Of a DNA stretch of 64,000 nucleotides, positions 43,320 through 56,304 are shown piece by piece. A program made the position numbers and the translations under genes. This stretch comes from Byssothecium circinans (Eukaryota; Ascomycota; Dothideomycetes; Pleosporales; Massarinaceae): contig ML977007.1 of NCBI GenBank assembly GCA_010015675.1, positions 200,414-264,413 of the forward strand. Reading direction: 5' to 3'. Each line of letters begins with the position of its first letter. Within the stretch, counting starts at the first letter, position 1. The notes beneath the pieces were generated by a model that saw only the letters and a list, made by a program, of their open reading frames with translations, ran no database searches and was not told where the DNA came from.

Positions 43320-46206
43320 CTTTGACTGCACAGCTTGCTCGCAAGATGCTTCCTCACATCAGGATAATTGGGCACTAAGCTGCAAACATAGGTAAAGCGC
43401 AAAAAGCTCACCGCGCGCGATTAAAAGGGATGAATGCCCAACATTAATAAGTTTTAGTTCATTGCGATAGAGTCAGAGGCATGGTCGGGATAGGGTTGTC
43501 TGTCGTCATTCATGATCAAAAAAGCGAGTTACTGTATGTACCCCTCGCAGCTTGACCCGGGCGCAGATATTGGCAATGAGATCGCGAGGATTCTGCGTTG
43601 TACACCGATGATGGACGAAGCGATATGCAAGGCGCATGCCTTGGCGATATTACTTCTCCAATCTTGAAATTTCCCGGTCTTGCGTACCATGCATGACCAA
43701 AACGCTCATACAATTTCCCTCCCTGATTAGAAAAGGTTTGCAGGGAAGTTGTGCTCATCCTCTCAACCTTTTTCTTTTGCTATTCTACCCCGGCATGTGG
43801 CATGTATATACTGCATACATCCGTGCCCAGAACGCGGGCCCATTCGAATTTCTCGCCTACCCCCACCCCCCACCCCAAGCTCCGTCCATTCCGTCCACAC
43901 GTACGCCCGCCCTATGTAGACGCATCGATCCTTGCAGGTTTCAAAAAGAGCCTTTGACGAGTAATCATTCCAATCGGACTATGTCTCAGATACACATAAC
44001 GCACACCGATCAGAGAACAGCCGCGTCAGCATCTCTTATTTCTTTTTATCAGTATGCCGGATGCATGCCGGTAGTACCTCGACGTCCTGTTGTTACTGGA
44101 TGGCTACCAAGCCGTGCAAGCCTCGTAGCAAGCTTTATTGGCACCCTCGTAGACGGCTTTTTGTTAATACGGTAGGTTACGGTCTGCAATCTGCCGTCTG
44201 CCGTCTGCAGTGTCTAGCCCTACAGATGGGGTCGGAGTTGCGCGAATCACGAGGTAGGTCCGTATAAGGGAGCAAGTACCAAATCGTCATACGTTGAGTT
44301 AATGCTCCATTAAAGCCCGTCGAGAGCTGTACCAGTATCCTCTCCCATGCGCTGTGCTTGCTTGCTGGCCCGTCTTGTCCTGCATCTTTAACACCGATAT
44401 TCGTAGTCTATACACACTCACTGATATCTCCCAGACACGGGAACCAAAGCCGGAACCGCAACCAAAACCGGCCCTTCCACCGAACCCAAATCCCGAAATG
44501 TAAAATCCCAGAAATCTAGACCCAAAGGCTCCAGAGTCTAGATATGGCCCGGAAGCTCGAACGCATAATATACAACCCCATCCACGTTCGTTCCACGCCC
44601 CGCCTCCCGCCTCCCGCAAACCTTGTCTATAGAAATAGCCGAGCCCGGCCCCGGGGGACCACCACTCAACAATGCCGAAGAGAGAGGAGGCGCCACACAT
44701 GCGTTCGACTCGGGCCGAACCCTACCCTTGGTAGCTTGCTACGCGCGCCCCGCGGCTGCATAAAAGTGCATATCCCCGTACCGTACCGTACCGTACCGTA
44801 CTCCACGCTACATACACAGGCAGTACAGAGCACGCTATGCACGATACGATACGGCACGCGAACAACCGAGCAACCGACTCGTCGCCCTCCAGGCCAGGCC
44901 CCAAGCGGCGAGACGAGACGAGTTGGAGAGAACGGCGGGTTAATGTCATCCGGGAATATACCGTGGTGTAGCACGATTTTTTATGGGGGATGTGAGTGGC
45001 TGGCTGGGTTGAAAAAGCGAAGCGAAGCGAAGCCAGTGGGGAGGAAAGATTGGTTCCTCTCTTCTCTTCTTCTTGCTCTTTCTCGTTCTTGGCTTGCGAG
45101 TGGCTTTTTCTATTTCCATTCTTTTAGATATTCGTTCAATTTTTTTTATCTTTTTTTGGGGGGTCAAGCTATCCTGCCTGGTGGTTATCTATCTATTCTT
45201 CGTTTTTTTCTTCTTCTTATAGACGGGGTAAATAAGCAATGAGGGAATATGTAAGGTCCCGTACCGTATAGTACATAACGTTACATACAGATAACATACG
45301 CCTGTACGTACGCCTGTGGATATATTCTACCCGCCCGCCATCAACGTAGCCGAACCAATCCTGCAACACAACTCGGTTTGGCTATTTTAGGCGCGGCAAA
45401 GTCTAGGTACGAGAGGAGGCAGGTAAGTACACGAGGCGTTTGCAGGACGATGCATAGCTGCGAGTGCAATCTCCCTCCCTTACACCGCATGTTGGGGTTT
45501 TGCTTTTCGTTGTCTGCGGGGGGTGCGTGGGAATGTCAGAAAGGAAGGAAAGCGGGCTGTATTGGGAAGTGTTGTGTGGGAGGCGTGGGTGAAGTGTGAC
45601 GGAAGAGGGTGGGGTAAGGTGGTACGAACAGCAGACAGAACAACGAGAAGAGAATCTCAACTGAATAATAGATGATTAGCATTACAATTATAATATATCT
45701 GTTAACTATATGGAAGCATTATACAGAGTACGTATAGAGCACTGTCAACCCTCTCGTCCTCTCGTGCTCACCTCAGATGAAGAAAGCGCACTAGTGCGCA
45801 CTTTAGCTTCCGCCCGAGTCCCCAGCACCAAGCTAAAAATCCTCCGAAGCTCACCCAAAAGAAAAAGGCCCGCGCATCCCACGACCAAAAAGAACAGCCA
45901 TGATCACCGACACGTGGCTAGGATCCGCACCGGTCTCCAACATCCGGGGAACCGCGGCCCACGATACGGAAATCCGCGTTCCCTTCCTAGGGCAGTCTTG
46001 GCGCTAGGCGGTGTGACAATGCAGCTGCGGGCATTTGGTAAATATCCCCACGTTGCCGTGCAGCCTTCTAAAACAGCCTTCCAGCTCGCCTCGGTGATGT
46101 CAAAGGCGTTGTGATGCGTTGTGTAGACGAAAGACCATACCGCTGTTTGCTTGGGGAACGAACGAACGGATGTAATGAGACATGTCTGTACTTCGGCGTA
46201 TTCGGC
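43320..46206. other. Long low-complexity intergenic region
   Basis: About 2.9 kb with pyrimidine-rich tracts, a CCGTA microsatellite and several open frames of 100-230 codons that overlap on both strands and lack domains. I support no gene here. Confidence 0.5.
44776..44801. repeat. CCGTA microsatellite
   Basis: Five consecutive CCGTA units. Confidence 0.9.
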
Positions 46207-49200
46207 CTAGTACTTCGGCATTTTACCAAAGGTCGCCGAGCCTTGGGATGGGATTTGCGATGGAGGACCGTGCTGCTGTTGCTGTTGCTGTTGAGTCTGG
46301 TCGTCGTGAGGTTCCACAACACGGACCCGCCGTCCTTCGTCTTTGCGTGTTTGTGGGCCAACCTCACGAACTGGTGGAGCGGTCTCACCGATAGATCCTC
46401 GAACAGCGGAGACGGCCTTGCTCTCGGTGACCTTCCAATCGTCACCCTTGCGGACGAGTTTTGACCGCTCCTTCTCTGCCTTGATGCGAAGTAGCGCTTT
46501 GACCTTATCCTCGCGTCTCTTTCCTTGTACGCAGTCGCAGAGACATCCTTCGGTCGGACATGACCCGTCTGACATGACTGAGTTGGCAAACCACGTCGAT
46601 AGACAGTGCGTATGACCTCCGTGTCCGCATAATGGACACCATGTCCATAGCGTCGCTTGGGGAGGTGCTGGCATCTCCGGATTCACTGGGGAAGGCTCGT
46701 TGACCGACTCGTCAGGCTCTTCAAAGACGTTTGAGAGGAGAGACGAACGCTTTCGTTGGTGCTCCTTGTCTCGGAAGTTAGCACGTAGTCTCATCTTCGT
46801 CTTCTTCTTCGCAGTGACTGGCTCAAATGCAGGATAACGTCCCCAACAAATGGGGCACGGAGCCTGGGCGCGTTTACATGATTCACAGCGCATTTTATCC
46901 TTTGGATTGTTGATCGGCGACTTGCAACTGAGGCATAATAGGCCAATTTGCGTGTCTTTCAAAGCTTGTTCGTAGACAGCTGGGTATGTTGGATAGGTGA
47001 GCCGACGAAGGGACGCCGCAGCGTTATAAAGTGAAAAGCTGTGGAGCTGAGCATGGTAGGTCTGAAGGATAGCCTCGGCTTGATAAGGATTGATGCCCGT
47101 TGCTAGAACATGACTAAGCTGGGTCGATAGAATGGTGTCTGCTTGAGTCTGTGAGAGTCCTAGTGAGGTGAAAGTATCTGCAAATGTAGATAGAATGTCT
47201 GCCTCGTCAATATCTGACCTCTCTGTACGCGTTTGAGGCAGCAGGGGTGACAGAAGAAGCAAGAGAAGAGATGAACTCTGGGCGTCAGAGAGCGAGCTGG
47301 TATGATATGTCAGGGTGTGCTGAAGAAAGCCGATAACGGGGAAGGGCAAGTCTTGTTCTGCATCAACTTGCATAGCCTGGAAGTCCGAAAGTAGAAGCGG
47401 ATCTTCGGCTGTTGAATCAAGTGCCGAAGGGGCGCTCTCGGAAGCGTGTTGCAGTATCGCAGGTGGTTTAAAAGCCTGTGGCGATTTAGAGTTCTCGTAT
47501 CCTTCGGGCACGATAGTACCGCTGGCTTCCAAGTCGTGGCTGTAGTCCAAAAAAGAGGGCGAGGAAGTTTCCCCTGCGCTGCTCGTATATGCCGAGGACT
47601 CGGAACTATCATGTCGAAGTAATTGGTTGTTGCGGCGTAAGTTCTCAATATCCTGGACCGCCTTTTCCCTACTGCTGTATTCAGCTATATCGTCCGTCTC
47701 GCCCCGGCCCGGGCCTTGCTGCCTGCTTTGACTAGGGATCGCCGCAGTCCCCGTCGGAATTGTCCTTGGAGACATTTGAATGCTTTTACCAAAGCCGTTA
47801 GCGCGTAGATTGCTAGTTTCACCAAAACTTGACTCTTCAACAACATGATGCCACTTTTCAGGTATTGACTCCATCGCTTGCGAGTTAGATTTGCCGCTGG
47901 CAAGCGAACTGGGCATCGAACTTCCACGTTGTGAATCAGTAGAAGCAGAAAACATGGCAAAACTTTCATCCGAATTATGCCGATCCAACTGTGGCGGTAT
48001 CTTAATGTTGATCCCTTGCGCATCCGTAGGCTCTAGACTGAGGGGCACCCGCGGACGTGCGCGCCAGCTTCCTACCATGGCGCGTCGCTCATCGAGGTCA
48101 TCCGGCGTGTGATACCATTGAGGGCCTCTAAAGCTCGGTCGATCCCCCGTGGAGATGATGGTATTGGCTGGCGCCAGGAGTCCAGCCTTTTCTGACGGAG
48201 GTCCGGTGACTGCTGGTGGAAGTTCAATATTATCACCATGGTCCGGGTCTGGTAGCTGATAACTTTGTGTACCTGCGGCCATCGAAGCCGGCGCAACAAT
48301 TGGCCTGGCGAGTGGAGTAGCTAGGTTAGACGTGCTTTCCATGCTTTGAACAACCGAAGGTGCTTTGTCGGGTGCACTTCGCAGGGCACGTACGGCTGGG
48401 TTGAGATGTACGGTCGTCTGCATGTCGTGTGGCTTGGGAAATTCCAATGGAATGTTCCGGTGCACATCTTGAGTGGACGCTAATGCAGTGTGCTTGAGCT
48501 TTTGGAGACGTCGAAGCCTGTGTAACTCTGCGCGACGCCGCGTGGCGACGGCAATGGATGCACCGACGATTCTCCATGTCTGAGCCATGCGATAGGAAGC
48601 GGCTCTCTGTGCGTACTCGGCATTTTGTTCAAAGGCTTGCTGTATCTCTTGGTAGGACTGCAAGGTCGGCGGATCTGGTAGTGCAATTGATTTGTATTTT
48701 TGCGCGAGATATGCAAAGACTTGGACATTGATAGCTCCCGGTAGAGTTCCACGAATCGCAAGCTGATTGGGTCTGTAGGATTCACTGTGTACGGTCATGG
48801 AATCGGTAAGAAACATTACCTTGGGGACAGTGTCCGACGGTGGTGTGCTACTGAATGACTTGGCCGATCTGTTACTTGCAGTGCGACCATGGTGTCGTTT
48901 GGTAAGCGAAGAGCTAAGGAAGCTGCCATCTGCACTGTCCTCTGCGGAGCTGTGCAAGCTGCTCTTCTCTGGACTGCTGCGCTTATCACGTGGGCCACCG
49001 ATATACGTGTCGTCGGAATACGCTAGCTCTGCAGAGCGCTTTGGGCGCACCCTCTTCTGAGCGAATGCACTAATCTCTCCGCTTGGCGATATTGCGATGG
49101 CCTGCAGGTTGCGACGATCCACGATTTTCGGTGCCCGATGTATATCGTTTTGCTGGAATACGCCTTCACGACCGACCGTCCAAAGAGTGTCACGCGAGTG

Positions 49201-50476
49201 CCAGAGCATGTCTGAAGGAGCACTGGCAAACTTGTTGATCTCCCGAAATGGCAGGTGCGGACGTCGAAAGTCCCAGACGTGAATCACTGGATGGTCTCGA
49301 TCATATGATGTGGCCAGTTGAGTACATTGGTATGCCCCTCTCTCGAAGTGCTCGTCGGACCAATATGGTGGTCGCCACCGGGCCCTGTAGACGGGATACG
49401 GGGTATGTAGTACGAATGCAGCCTTTTGTCGTCTGCCGTCGATGGAGAAGTCCCAGACCTTGACGGTCCGGTCCACTCCTGCACTGAGAAGATGCTTGCC
49501 ATCGGGATGCCAGTCTATCGATGTGCAGGGCTTCGTGTCATGGGCCGTGATCTTCTGCTTGGAGCTCTTGTGGTAGCGGAAGTCCCAGCGCTGAATGGTG
49601 CCATTGTCGGTGCCAAAGGCGAATTCGACAGCGTCCGTGGGCGACCATTGGACGTCGTAGATGGCACCGTTGATGCCGGCGTACTGGTCTCGACTACGAC
49701 AGGTGGTGATGTCTTTCCTCATATCTCGGAGGTCCCACAGCCGCACCGTCGTGTCGTGGCTTGCTGACAGCAGGAGATGGCCCTGATGGGGGTTAAAGGC
49801 AAGCTTGTGGACCTGGCGACTGTGTTCGTGCAGTCGTGCCAGCTCGACACCTGCGCGGTTGAGATCATACAAGATGACCTTGCCATTGGCAGCGGCGGTC
49901 GCGATATGCGTGCTGAACTGGCCATGCGACCACTTGACATCCTGGATCCCCAGACCGTCGCGCTGGCGGGCGTGCGAGGGCTCTGCATAGTTGATGACGG
50001 CAGCACGCAGATTCGTCTCCTCGACAATCCGGGCATCCTGGACGCGGACGGTCTTCAGGATGTCTTTGCCAGCGAGGATGGCGTGGGTCCTGTCGCGGTT
50101 GATATCAAACGAGGTGATGTTCAGGCCGGTCTTGTGGCTGGCATCTTGCGACGAGCCGGTGCGAAGGCTTGGTTACGTCAGCGGGGGATTCAATCAATGA
50201 TGTCTTGGCTGTGGGTTGACATGTGGGTTGACATGTGGACCATCTGGTATCGATGCGGTGCGGTGCGGTGCGGTGCACTTACCCCGGCAGCGGGACTAGC
50301 GGATTCGGACGGCCACCGTGGTCGGGGCGATGGGCGTGCGCAGTGAATTGACGGGCGTTGACGAGACGCGAAAAGTACGAATAGGACGGCTTCGCGGGCA
50401 GGTCGGGGAGGGGTGGCGGCGGCGGAATGGGCGAGGGCGCGGCGAATGAAGCAGTGCGGCGATTCGAGTCGGCCAT
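46207..50476 (-). CDS. RTC1: Rtc1/Sea2 (WDR24) subunit of the SEA/GATOR2 complex
   Basis: Two exons, 50476-50283 and 50167-46207, encoding about 1384 aa. A Pro-rich N-terminus (PIPPPPPLPDLPAK) precedes the start of a WD40 propeller (GLNITSFDINRDRTHAILAG, LLSASHDTTVRLWDLRDM, DWHPDGKHLLSAGVDRTVKVWD). A long disordered middle region and a helical region follow. The C-terminus has zinc-binding Cys clusters (CLSCKSPINN, CESCKRAQAPCPICWGR, WCPLCGHGGHTHCLSTWF), the RING-like end typical of Sea2/WDR24. In yeast this protein sits on the vacuole in the SEACAT subcomplex, which opposes the SEACIT inhibitors and so promotes TORC1 signalling in response to amino acids. The single intron (50168-50282) contains a GCGGT microsatellite and a 13-bp tandem repeat. 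The last residues are Gln-rich. Confidence 0.92.
50255..50275. repeat. GCGGT microsatellite in the RTC1 intron
   Basis: About four tandem GCGGT units. Just left of it GGGTTGACATGTG is repeated in tandem. Confidence 0.75.
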
Positions 50477-51137
50477 GTCTTCTGTGGACAGTATTATGTA
50501 CGGTATTACTTACATGCGGTTCGCCCGGTACACGTACATGGTCGGCAGTGGTCGGGTCTCCTGGGTTCGTCTGGCCTGTCCGAGGCTGGGCTGGATGGCA
50601 TTGGATGGCACAATACAGTATCTAATGGGAACTAGGGAATCAGGCTTCAGTGTCAGGAATCAGAGTCAGGGATAGTCGATAGTCGGTGAATGAAACGACG
50701 TCGCGGCGACGGACCCGCGAGCGGCAGCGCGTGCAGAGAAAATCACGCAGACCAGACGCCAGACGGAAAGGCCAGGCCAGGCCCTAGCTCCAGCGGCCAG
50801 GGTCTGTGGGACCTGGGTCTTGTTCTGCAGTCTGCGCCGAGCCTGCAGTCTGCAGCGCCGCCGGGGGTGGGCCCCGGTGCCATAATAATGCTAATCCTGC
50901 ATGTGCTATAGAGTATCTGGACAGGGGCATCGTGGGCCAAGACCGTGAACCGTAACGGCGTCGCCAGCTTTCTACACATGCCGCTGGCTCTGCTTCCTCC
51001 GTCACACCTCTGTCCTCCTCTCCTCCTCCTCCCCTCACGTCTTGCGTTGCGTTTCTCTCTCCCCCCCCACGACTGCACCGGTGAGCCGGAATTGGCTTCC
51101 CTGAGCAGCCGGAGAGCCCTCCCTAGGTACATACGGC
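50477..51137. promoter_or_regulatory. Divergent promoter region of RTC1 and the ABC transporter
   Basis: 660 bp between two divergent start codons, so both promoters must be here. A C/T-rich tract (50995-51070) precedes the ABC transporter start, as is common in fungal leaders. No specific binding site recognised. Confidence 0.6.
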
Positions 51138-54100
51138 ATGGATACCCACCGACATTCGCTACTGGACCTCGCCCTCGCCCTCGCGGCCGACGACAGCAAC
51201 CGGTGGGCTCGCGTCGACGCGCTGCGGCACGCGGTCGAGATCCTCCAATACTCGTATCCCGCCTTCCTGCTCGTCTTCTTCATTGCCGCCTTCACTGTGC
51301 GCAGCATTGTCGCCTCCAACTCCAATTCCCACATCGAGACGCCCACCACCACCGGCCCTGGAGGCAAGCCGCTCCCCGCGACCGACCCCACGCGCAATTT
51401 CGTCAAGCGCCAGGCCCACGACGACGTCACCCACTCGCAGAAGCTGGTGTTTGCCTGGCTGTCGGTCCTCGTCGCCTGCACCTTTGTCGGCAATGCTGCC
51501 CTGACCATCGCCCATGCCGTCATCGCTCGGAGCGAGCACTGGTGGTCCGGCCGTGCAGTCGTGGTGCGTATTTGCATCTGCCGCCCAGCAGAGGTGCCCA
51601 GAGAGGAGCTGTACTGACTATCATGGCTAGATCTACCTCGTCGGCGCCTTCTTCGTCTACTGCCTGTTCCTCATCTCGCTGCTCGACTCCACACCCTCGC
51701 CCACGGCCGCCAACCTCGCGACATGGATCGTGGCCGCTGCCCTCGAGGTGGTGCTCGCGGCCCTCTCCATCGCCATCTACACGCGCGCGCACAAGCAGCC
51801 TTCAGCGGGGTCCCCTAGCGAGCATGAGCGGCTCAGCTTTGGCGTGACCAGATGGGAGGCGGGCGAGGTGGCCGTGGATTTTTTGCGTATAATTCTGCTC
51901 CTCTCATTGGTCGGCTTCTACCTCGTCTTCGTGACGTTGCCGCAGTGGCGGAAGGCGCACGAACCGGGCTCGGCGAGCGAGACGACGTCGCTTCTCGGCG
52001 GTTCCGATCGGGATGGGAGCACCACCGAAAATGGTCACGCGAACGGCTCATATGGCTCTGTCCACACCGTTAGTGGCAAACAATCGCACGCCGACGGTGC
52101 ACCACCTGCCTGGAGCAGGCCCACGGGCGCCCCATCGCGCAGCTGGTGGGAGTATCTCAAGGGCTACCGCGTCTTCTTCCCCTACCTGTGGCCCTCCAAG
52201 GACCGCCGCCTGCAGATCGTCGTTGTCATCTGCTTCCTCATCGTCATGGCCCAGCGCTTCATCAATCTGCTCGTGCCCGATCAGATCGGCCACATCGTCA
52301 ACCGTCTCACCGACCCGGAGAAGAACGGTAGTCCGTGGGTCGCTATCCTGGTCTACATCATGCTCCGCTTCGTCCAAGGCAATAATGGCCTGCTCGGCGC
52401 TATTCGCTCAGTCCTCTGGATCCCCGTCAGCCAATATTCTTACCGCGAACTATCCGTCGCTGCATTTGAACATGTGCATAGTCTCAGCCTAGATTTCCAT
52501 CTCGGCAAGAAAACTGGCGAGGTGCTGTCGGCTCTCGGGAAGGGTAGCTCGGTCAACACTTTTCTCGAGCAGGTGACCTTCCAGGTCGCTCCCATGCTTC
52601 TCGATCTTGCCGTCGCCATTGGCTACTTCCTCGTCAAATATGATGCTTACTACGCGCTTGTTTTGTCCATCGTTACGTTCTGGTACATATATCTGACGAT
52701 CCGTATGGCGCAGTGGAGAGCCGAAATTCGCCGCGAAATGGTCAACGCAGACAGAGAAGAAGATGCTGTCAAGTACGTGTCACCCTGCTGCTCTCAGTGT
52801 TCATTGCTAACATCCGCAGAAACGACTCCATGGTCTCGTACGAGACGGTCAAGTATTTCAATGCGGAGGCGTACGAGTTCAACCGCTATCGCAATGCGGT
52901 CAAGAAATTCCAAGTCGCAGAGTATCAGGTCAACTTCTCGCTAAACCTCATGAATGTCAGCCAGAACACAGTCTTCATGCTAGGTCTGCTAGTCACCTGC
53001 TTCATCGCCGCATACCAGGTCACCACGAACGAAATCGACGTCGGCAAGTTTGTCAGCTTAGTCATGTACATGGGCCAGCTGCAAGCTCCGCTCAACTTTT
53101 TCGGCACCTTCTACCGGATGATCCAGTCCGCCATGATCAACTCCGAGCGAATGCTGGAGTTGTTCAAAGAGCAGCCTACCGTCGTGGACAGCCCGAACGC
53201 CAAGACGCTTCCCTCGTGTGAAGGTCATCTACGTTTCAATGACGTTCACTTTGCCTACGACGAGCGCAAGCCCGCCCTACAGGGACTAGATTTTGACTGC
53301 CCACCTGGAACCACCACCGCATTCGTTGGCGAGTCTGGTGGAGGCAAGTCTACCGTCTTCCGTCTTCTCTATCGCTTCTATAATATCATGTCTGGCAATA
53401 TCCAGATTGATGGTCACGATGTGGAGGACCTTACCATTGATTCGGTACGAAGCCATATTGGCGTCGTGCCTCAAGACACCGTTCTTTTCAACGAAACGAT
53501 CATGTATAACCTCAAGTATGCGAACCAAGACGCAACCGAAGAAGATGTGTACGCTGCTTGCCGCGCGGCCAGTATACACGACAAGATCATGTCATTCCCA
53601 GACCAGTACGAGACTAAAGTCGGTGACCGTGGCCTGCGTCTCTCCGGTGGTGAGAAGCAGCGCGTGGCTATTGCCCGGACGATCCTGAAGAACCCTCGCA
53701 TCATCATGCTTGATGAAGCCACAGCTGCTCTTGACACGGAGACTGAACAGCATATTCAAGAAGCTTTTGCTGTCCTCGCCGAGGGCCGCACAATGCTCAT
53801 TATTGCCCATCGACTCAGCACTATCACCCACGCCGACCAGATTCTTGTGTTGCACAAGGGAAAGGTAGTGGAACGCGGCACGCATGAGGACCTGCTCGAG
53901 AATACCGGCGGGCACTATTCTCAAATGTGGAGGAAGCAGATCCGCGCACAGAGAGCAGCTGAACAAGCGCAGTTGCTCAAGGACAAGGCTGATCGGCTCC
54001 GCAGAGCGTCTAAGGACGGCACGTTAGTCGATGATGAGAGTAGCAGCAGTCATTCCAGCTCCTCATCGGATGATGAACGAACCAAGAAGTACAAGGCAGC

Positions 54101-54170
54101 CATGAACGGTGGTCGTGACCAGGATCATTCGAACAATCATTCGAACGGCAAACCTCATGGTCATCCATGA
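51138..54170 (+). CDS. HMT1: Hmt1-like vacuolar ABC transporter (ABCB half transporter)
   Basis: Three exons: 51138-51563, 51631-52772 and 52820-54170, encoding 972 aa. An N-terminal extra membrane domain (TMD0, about residues 30-270, with YPAFLLVFFIAAFTVRSIV among its helices) is typical of Hmt1/ABCB6-type transporters. A six-helix core TMD follows (LQIVVVICFLIVMAQRFINL, through MLGLLVTCFIAAY). The nucleotide-binding domain has Walker A GESGGGKST, Q-loop VVPQDTVLF, signature LSGGEKQRV, Walker B RIIMLDEATA and H-loop IIAHRLST. In fission yeast Hmt1 sits in the vacuole membrane and confers cadmium tolerance by moving thiol peptide conjugates. The C-terminus ends in a His/Asn/Gly-rich tail (DHSNNHSNGKPHGHP), which could bind metal (inference). 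All catalytic motifs are intact. Confidence 0.92.
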
Positions 54171-56304
54171 TCGGGATGATGGGCAAGTCCTGTTCCGCTC
54201 ACATAGATGCTGTGCCAAATGGGACAGGTCCTTGACATGGACCAGTAAAAGGTCTACCATTCCAGCTATCTCTAGCTGTTTGAAGATTGCAAGCAAAGGG
54301 CGGCACACATTGCTAGGCATGGTCTCGTCATGCAGCATGTGGTAAAAGTTTTCTCTTCACTGTCGAAAAAAGCGTTGCGTTGTTGAAAATCCCGTTACTC
54401 CTTTTAATTCCCTTCCCCTTCTATGATACCTCTTCCTTGGGGTCCACAGGTCGGAGGCATTGTCGATTGTCGGTATGGCGCAAGTGGTCAGATATTTCCT
54501 TCCCTGTACATCCTGACATACGTTGTTTGTTCCTCCCTTCCTACTCGGCATAGTTCACACGGCGTTCATCGAGGTGTTTTCTATTGGGCATCGTCGGTCG
54601 GCGTTGTTCTCTTTTCTCCCCATTTCATACTTCTTCATGGTTGTGGATTGGGCGGCTGTTTGCTTTTGTCGTTGGAAGACCGGATGGAAGATTACAGATT
54701 ACCTACGGCTTTCCTTCACCAAAAAGAGGCGCGGGTCGGGTGGAAGGGCACGGAAGAGGGACGTTGAGAAGCGTCCCCGTTCGGCTTTTTCCTCGTGACC
54801 TGCTGAAAGAGTGTGCATGGGGCTGGATTCCTGAAATGGCGCCATCCCTTCTGCACCGTCTCGTCGGCATGATTGATGATTGAAGAAGATGGGATGGTGT
54901 TTTTGCTGTCGCTGCGGTTATTATTGTGGTTGTCACGGGCGCTTAATTTCCCAGCGTTGCGGGCGCCTCGAACCCCGGATGTGTTTTTACGCGGGGGGGT
55001 TTTTGGGTTTTTTGGTCACATAGATTGGTATACTGACGAGAACGAAAAAATGAAACGACGGCTTTGAAGTTTGACACACTATGCGTGCTTGCTTGCCTGC
55101 TTGCCTGCTTCTCCTCTGATGCGAGTTTTGACTGCTTTTAAGGGTCGATATAAACAGATTCTTGTACATCATGCAGGCAGGCGAAATGTTGGGTTGTGTT
55201 TCTGAGAAGGCTTGGAACTCGGCCAAGCGAGATCCAAGGCCACGATGCACAATTTGGGGGGTTACACGCACGCACGCACGCTACTGCCATGCTCATGCTC
55301 GTGCTCGTGCTCGCCCATGCAGCAGCATCGCGGCACGGCACAGCATGGCACCGGGGAATAGGATCTGGATCCAGACCCCACCTAGGAACAGCACAGCGCA
55401 CACTGCTTCCCATCATGTCTTGTTTGTTTGCATGCACTTTCCACCGCGCCTCGCCTCGCCTCGCCTTGTTTCGCCTTGTCCGTGTCTTCGGTCGCTACCG
55501 GTGCTTTGGGAAGCGGAAGCGGATCTGCTTTTCCTGACATTTCCATTCTGGCATTCTGTGGCGTCGCCGTTGGGGGCGCCGTGGCCCGTTGTGTCGGGTC
55601 GGGTCTTAGGATCCGCGGTATTAATTGAAGATTATTATTTCGGCGGTCGGGGGTGGGATCGTCGGACTGGGAATTCGAGGGGTGAGAGATGGGATGGGTG
55701 ATGGGTGAATAATGGGGATGTGATGGGATGTCGTGCATCGATGTGTGATGTGATGTGATGTGGTGTAGATCTGTAGATCGGATCGGGTGGGACGTGCGGT
55801 GCGGAGAGGGGAAGAGGGGAGGGGTGTAGATCTTTGTGGAGGAGGATGTGGAGGGAGATCTCGCGGCGCTTATGTAGGGGTTGGGAGGGTGGATTGAGGG
55901 GGGAAGGGAGGGAGATGGGGGAGATGAGGGGTGGTGGATAGCTGGGACGGAGTTAACGACGTAGGAGGACTTGGAAGTGCATGGTTTATAAAACGTCTCC
56001 GCGATGTTGAGCGCGTTACAAAAGAAAAAGGTAAGCTGCAACTATCTGTTTATTATAGTTGGTAACTAAACATACTAAATTAAATTAATTATAGTAAAGC
56101 TAGATTGCTTAAGGTGGGGAATTATAAGAAGGGGGATTATGTTACGTACTTCAACCTAGTAGGGCCATAGGATAATCAAGCAACACGTAGATATACCTCC
56201 ATAGCGGATCACTTCTAGGGAGGGTAGCAATTCGTCTTAACAACCATCAAATACCATTATTTACTCAACCTAATACATTTAATCCTCTTGACCCTCTTCG
56301 TTGT
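54171..56304. other. Convergent intergenic region
   Basis: About 2.1 kb between the stop codons of the ABC transporter and the minus-strand membrane protein. It contains simple-sequence tracts (ACGC repeats near 55270, GTGAT repeats near 55745, G/A-rich 55800-55930). A 219-codon minus-strand frame here is Ser/Pro/His low complexity and I do not support it. Confidence 0.55.

Noticed and set aside
44544..45242. 232-codon open frame on the plus strand
   Set aside because: It spans a microsatellite and low-complexity tracts and has no recognisable motif.
55382..56041. 219-codon open frame on the minus strand
   Set aside because: Ser/Pro/His low complexity created by simple repeats; no protein-like segments.
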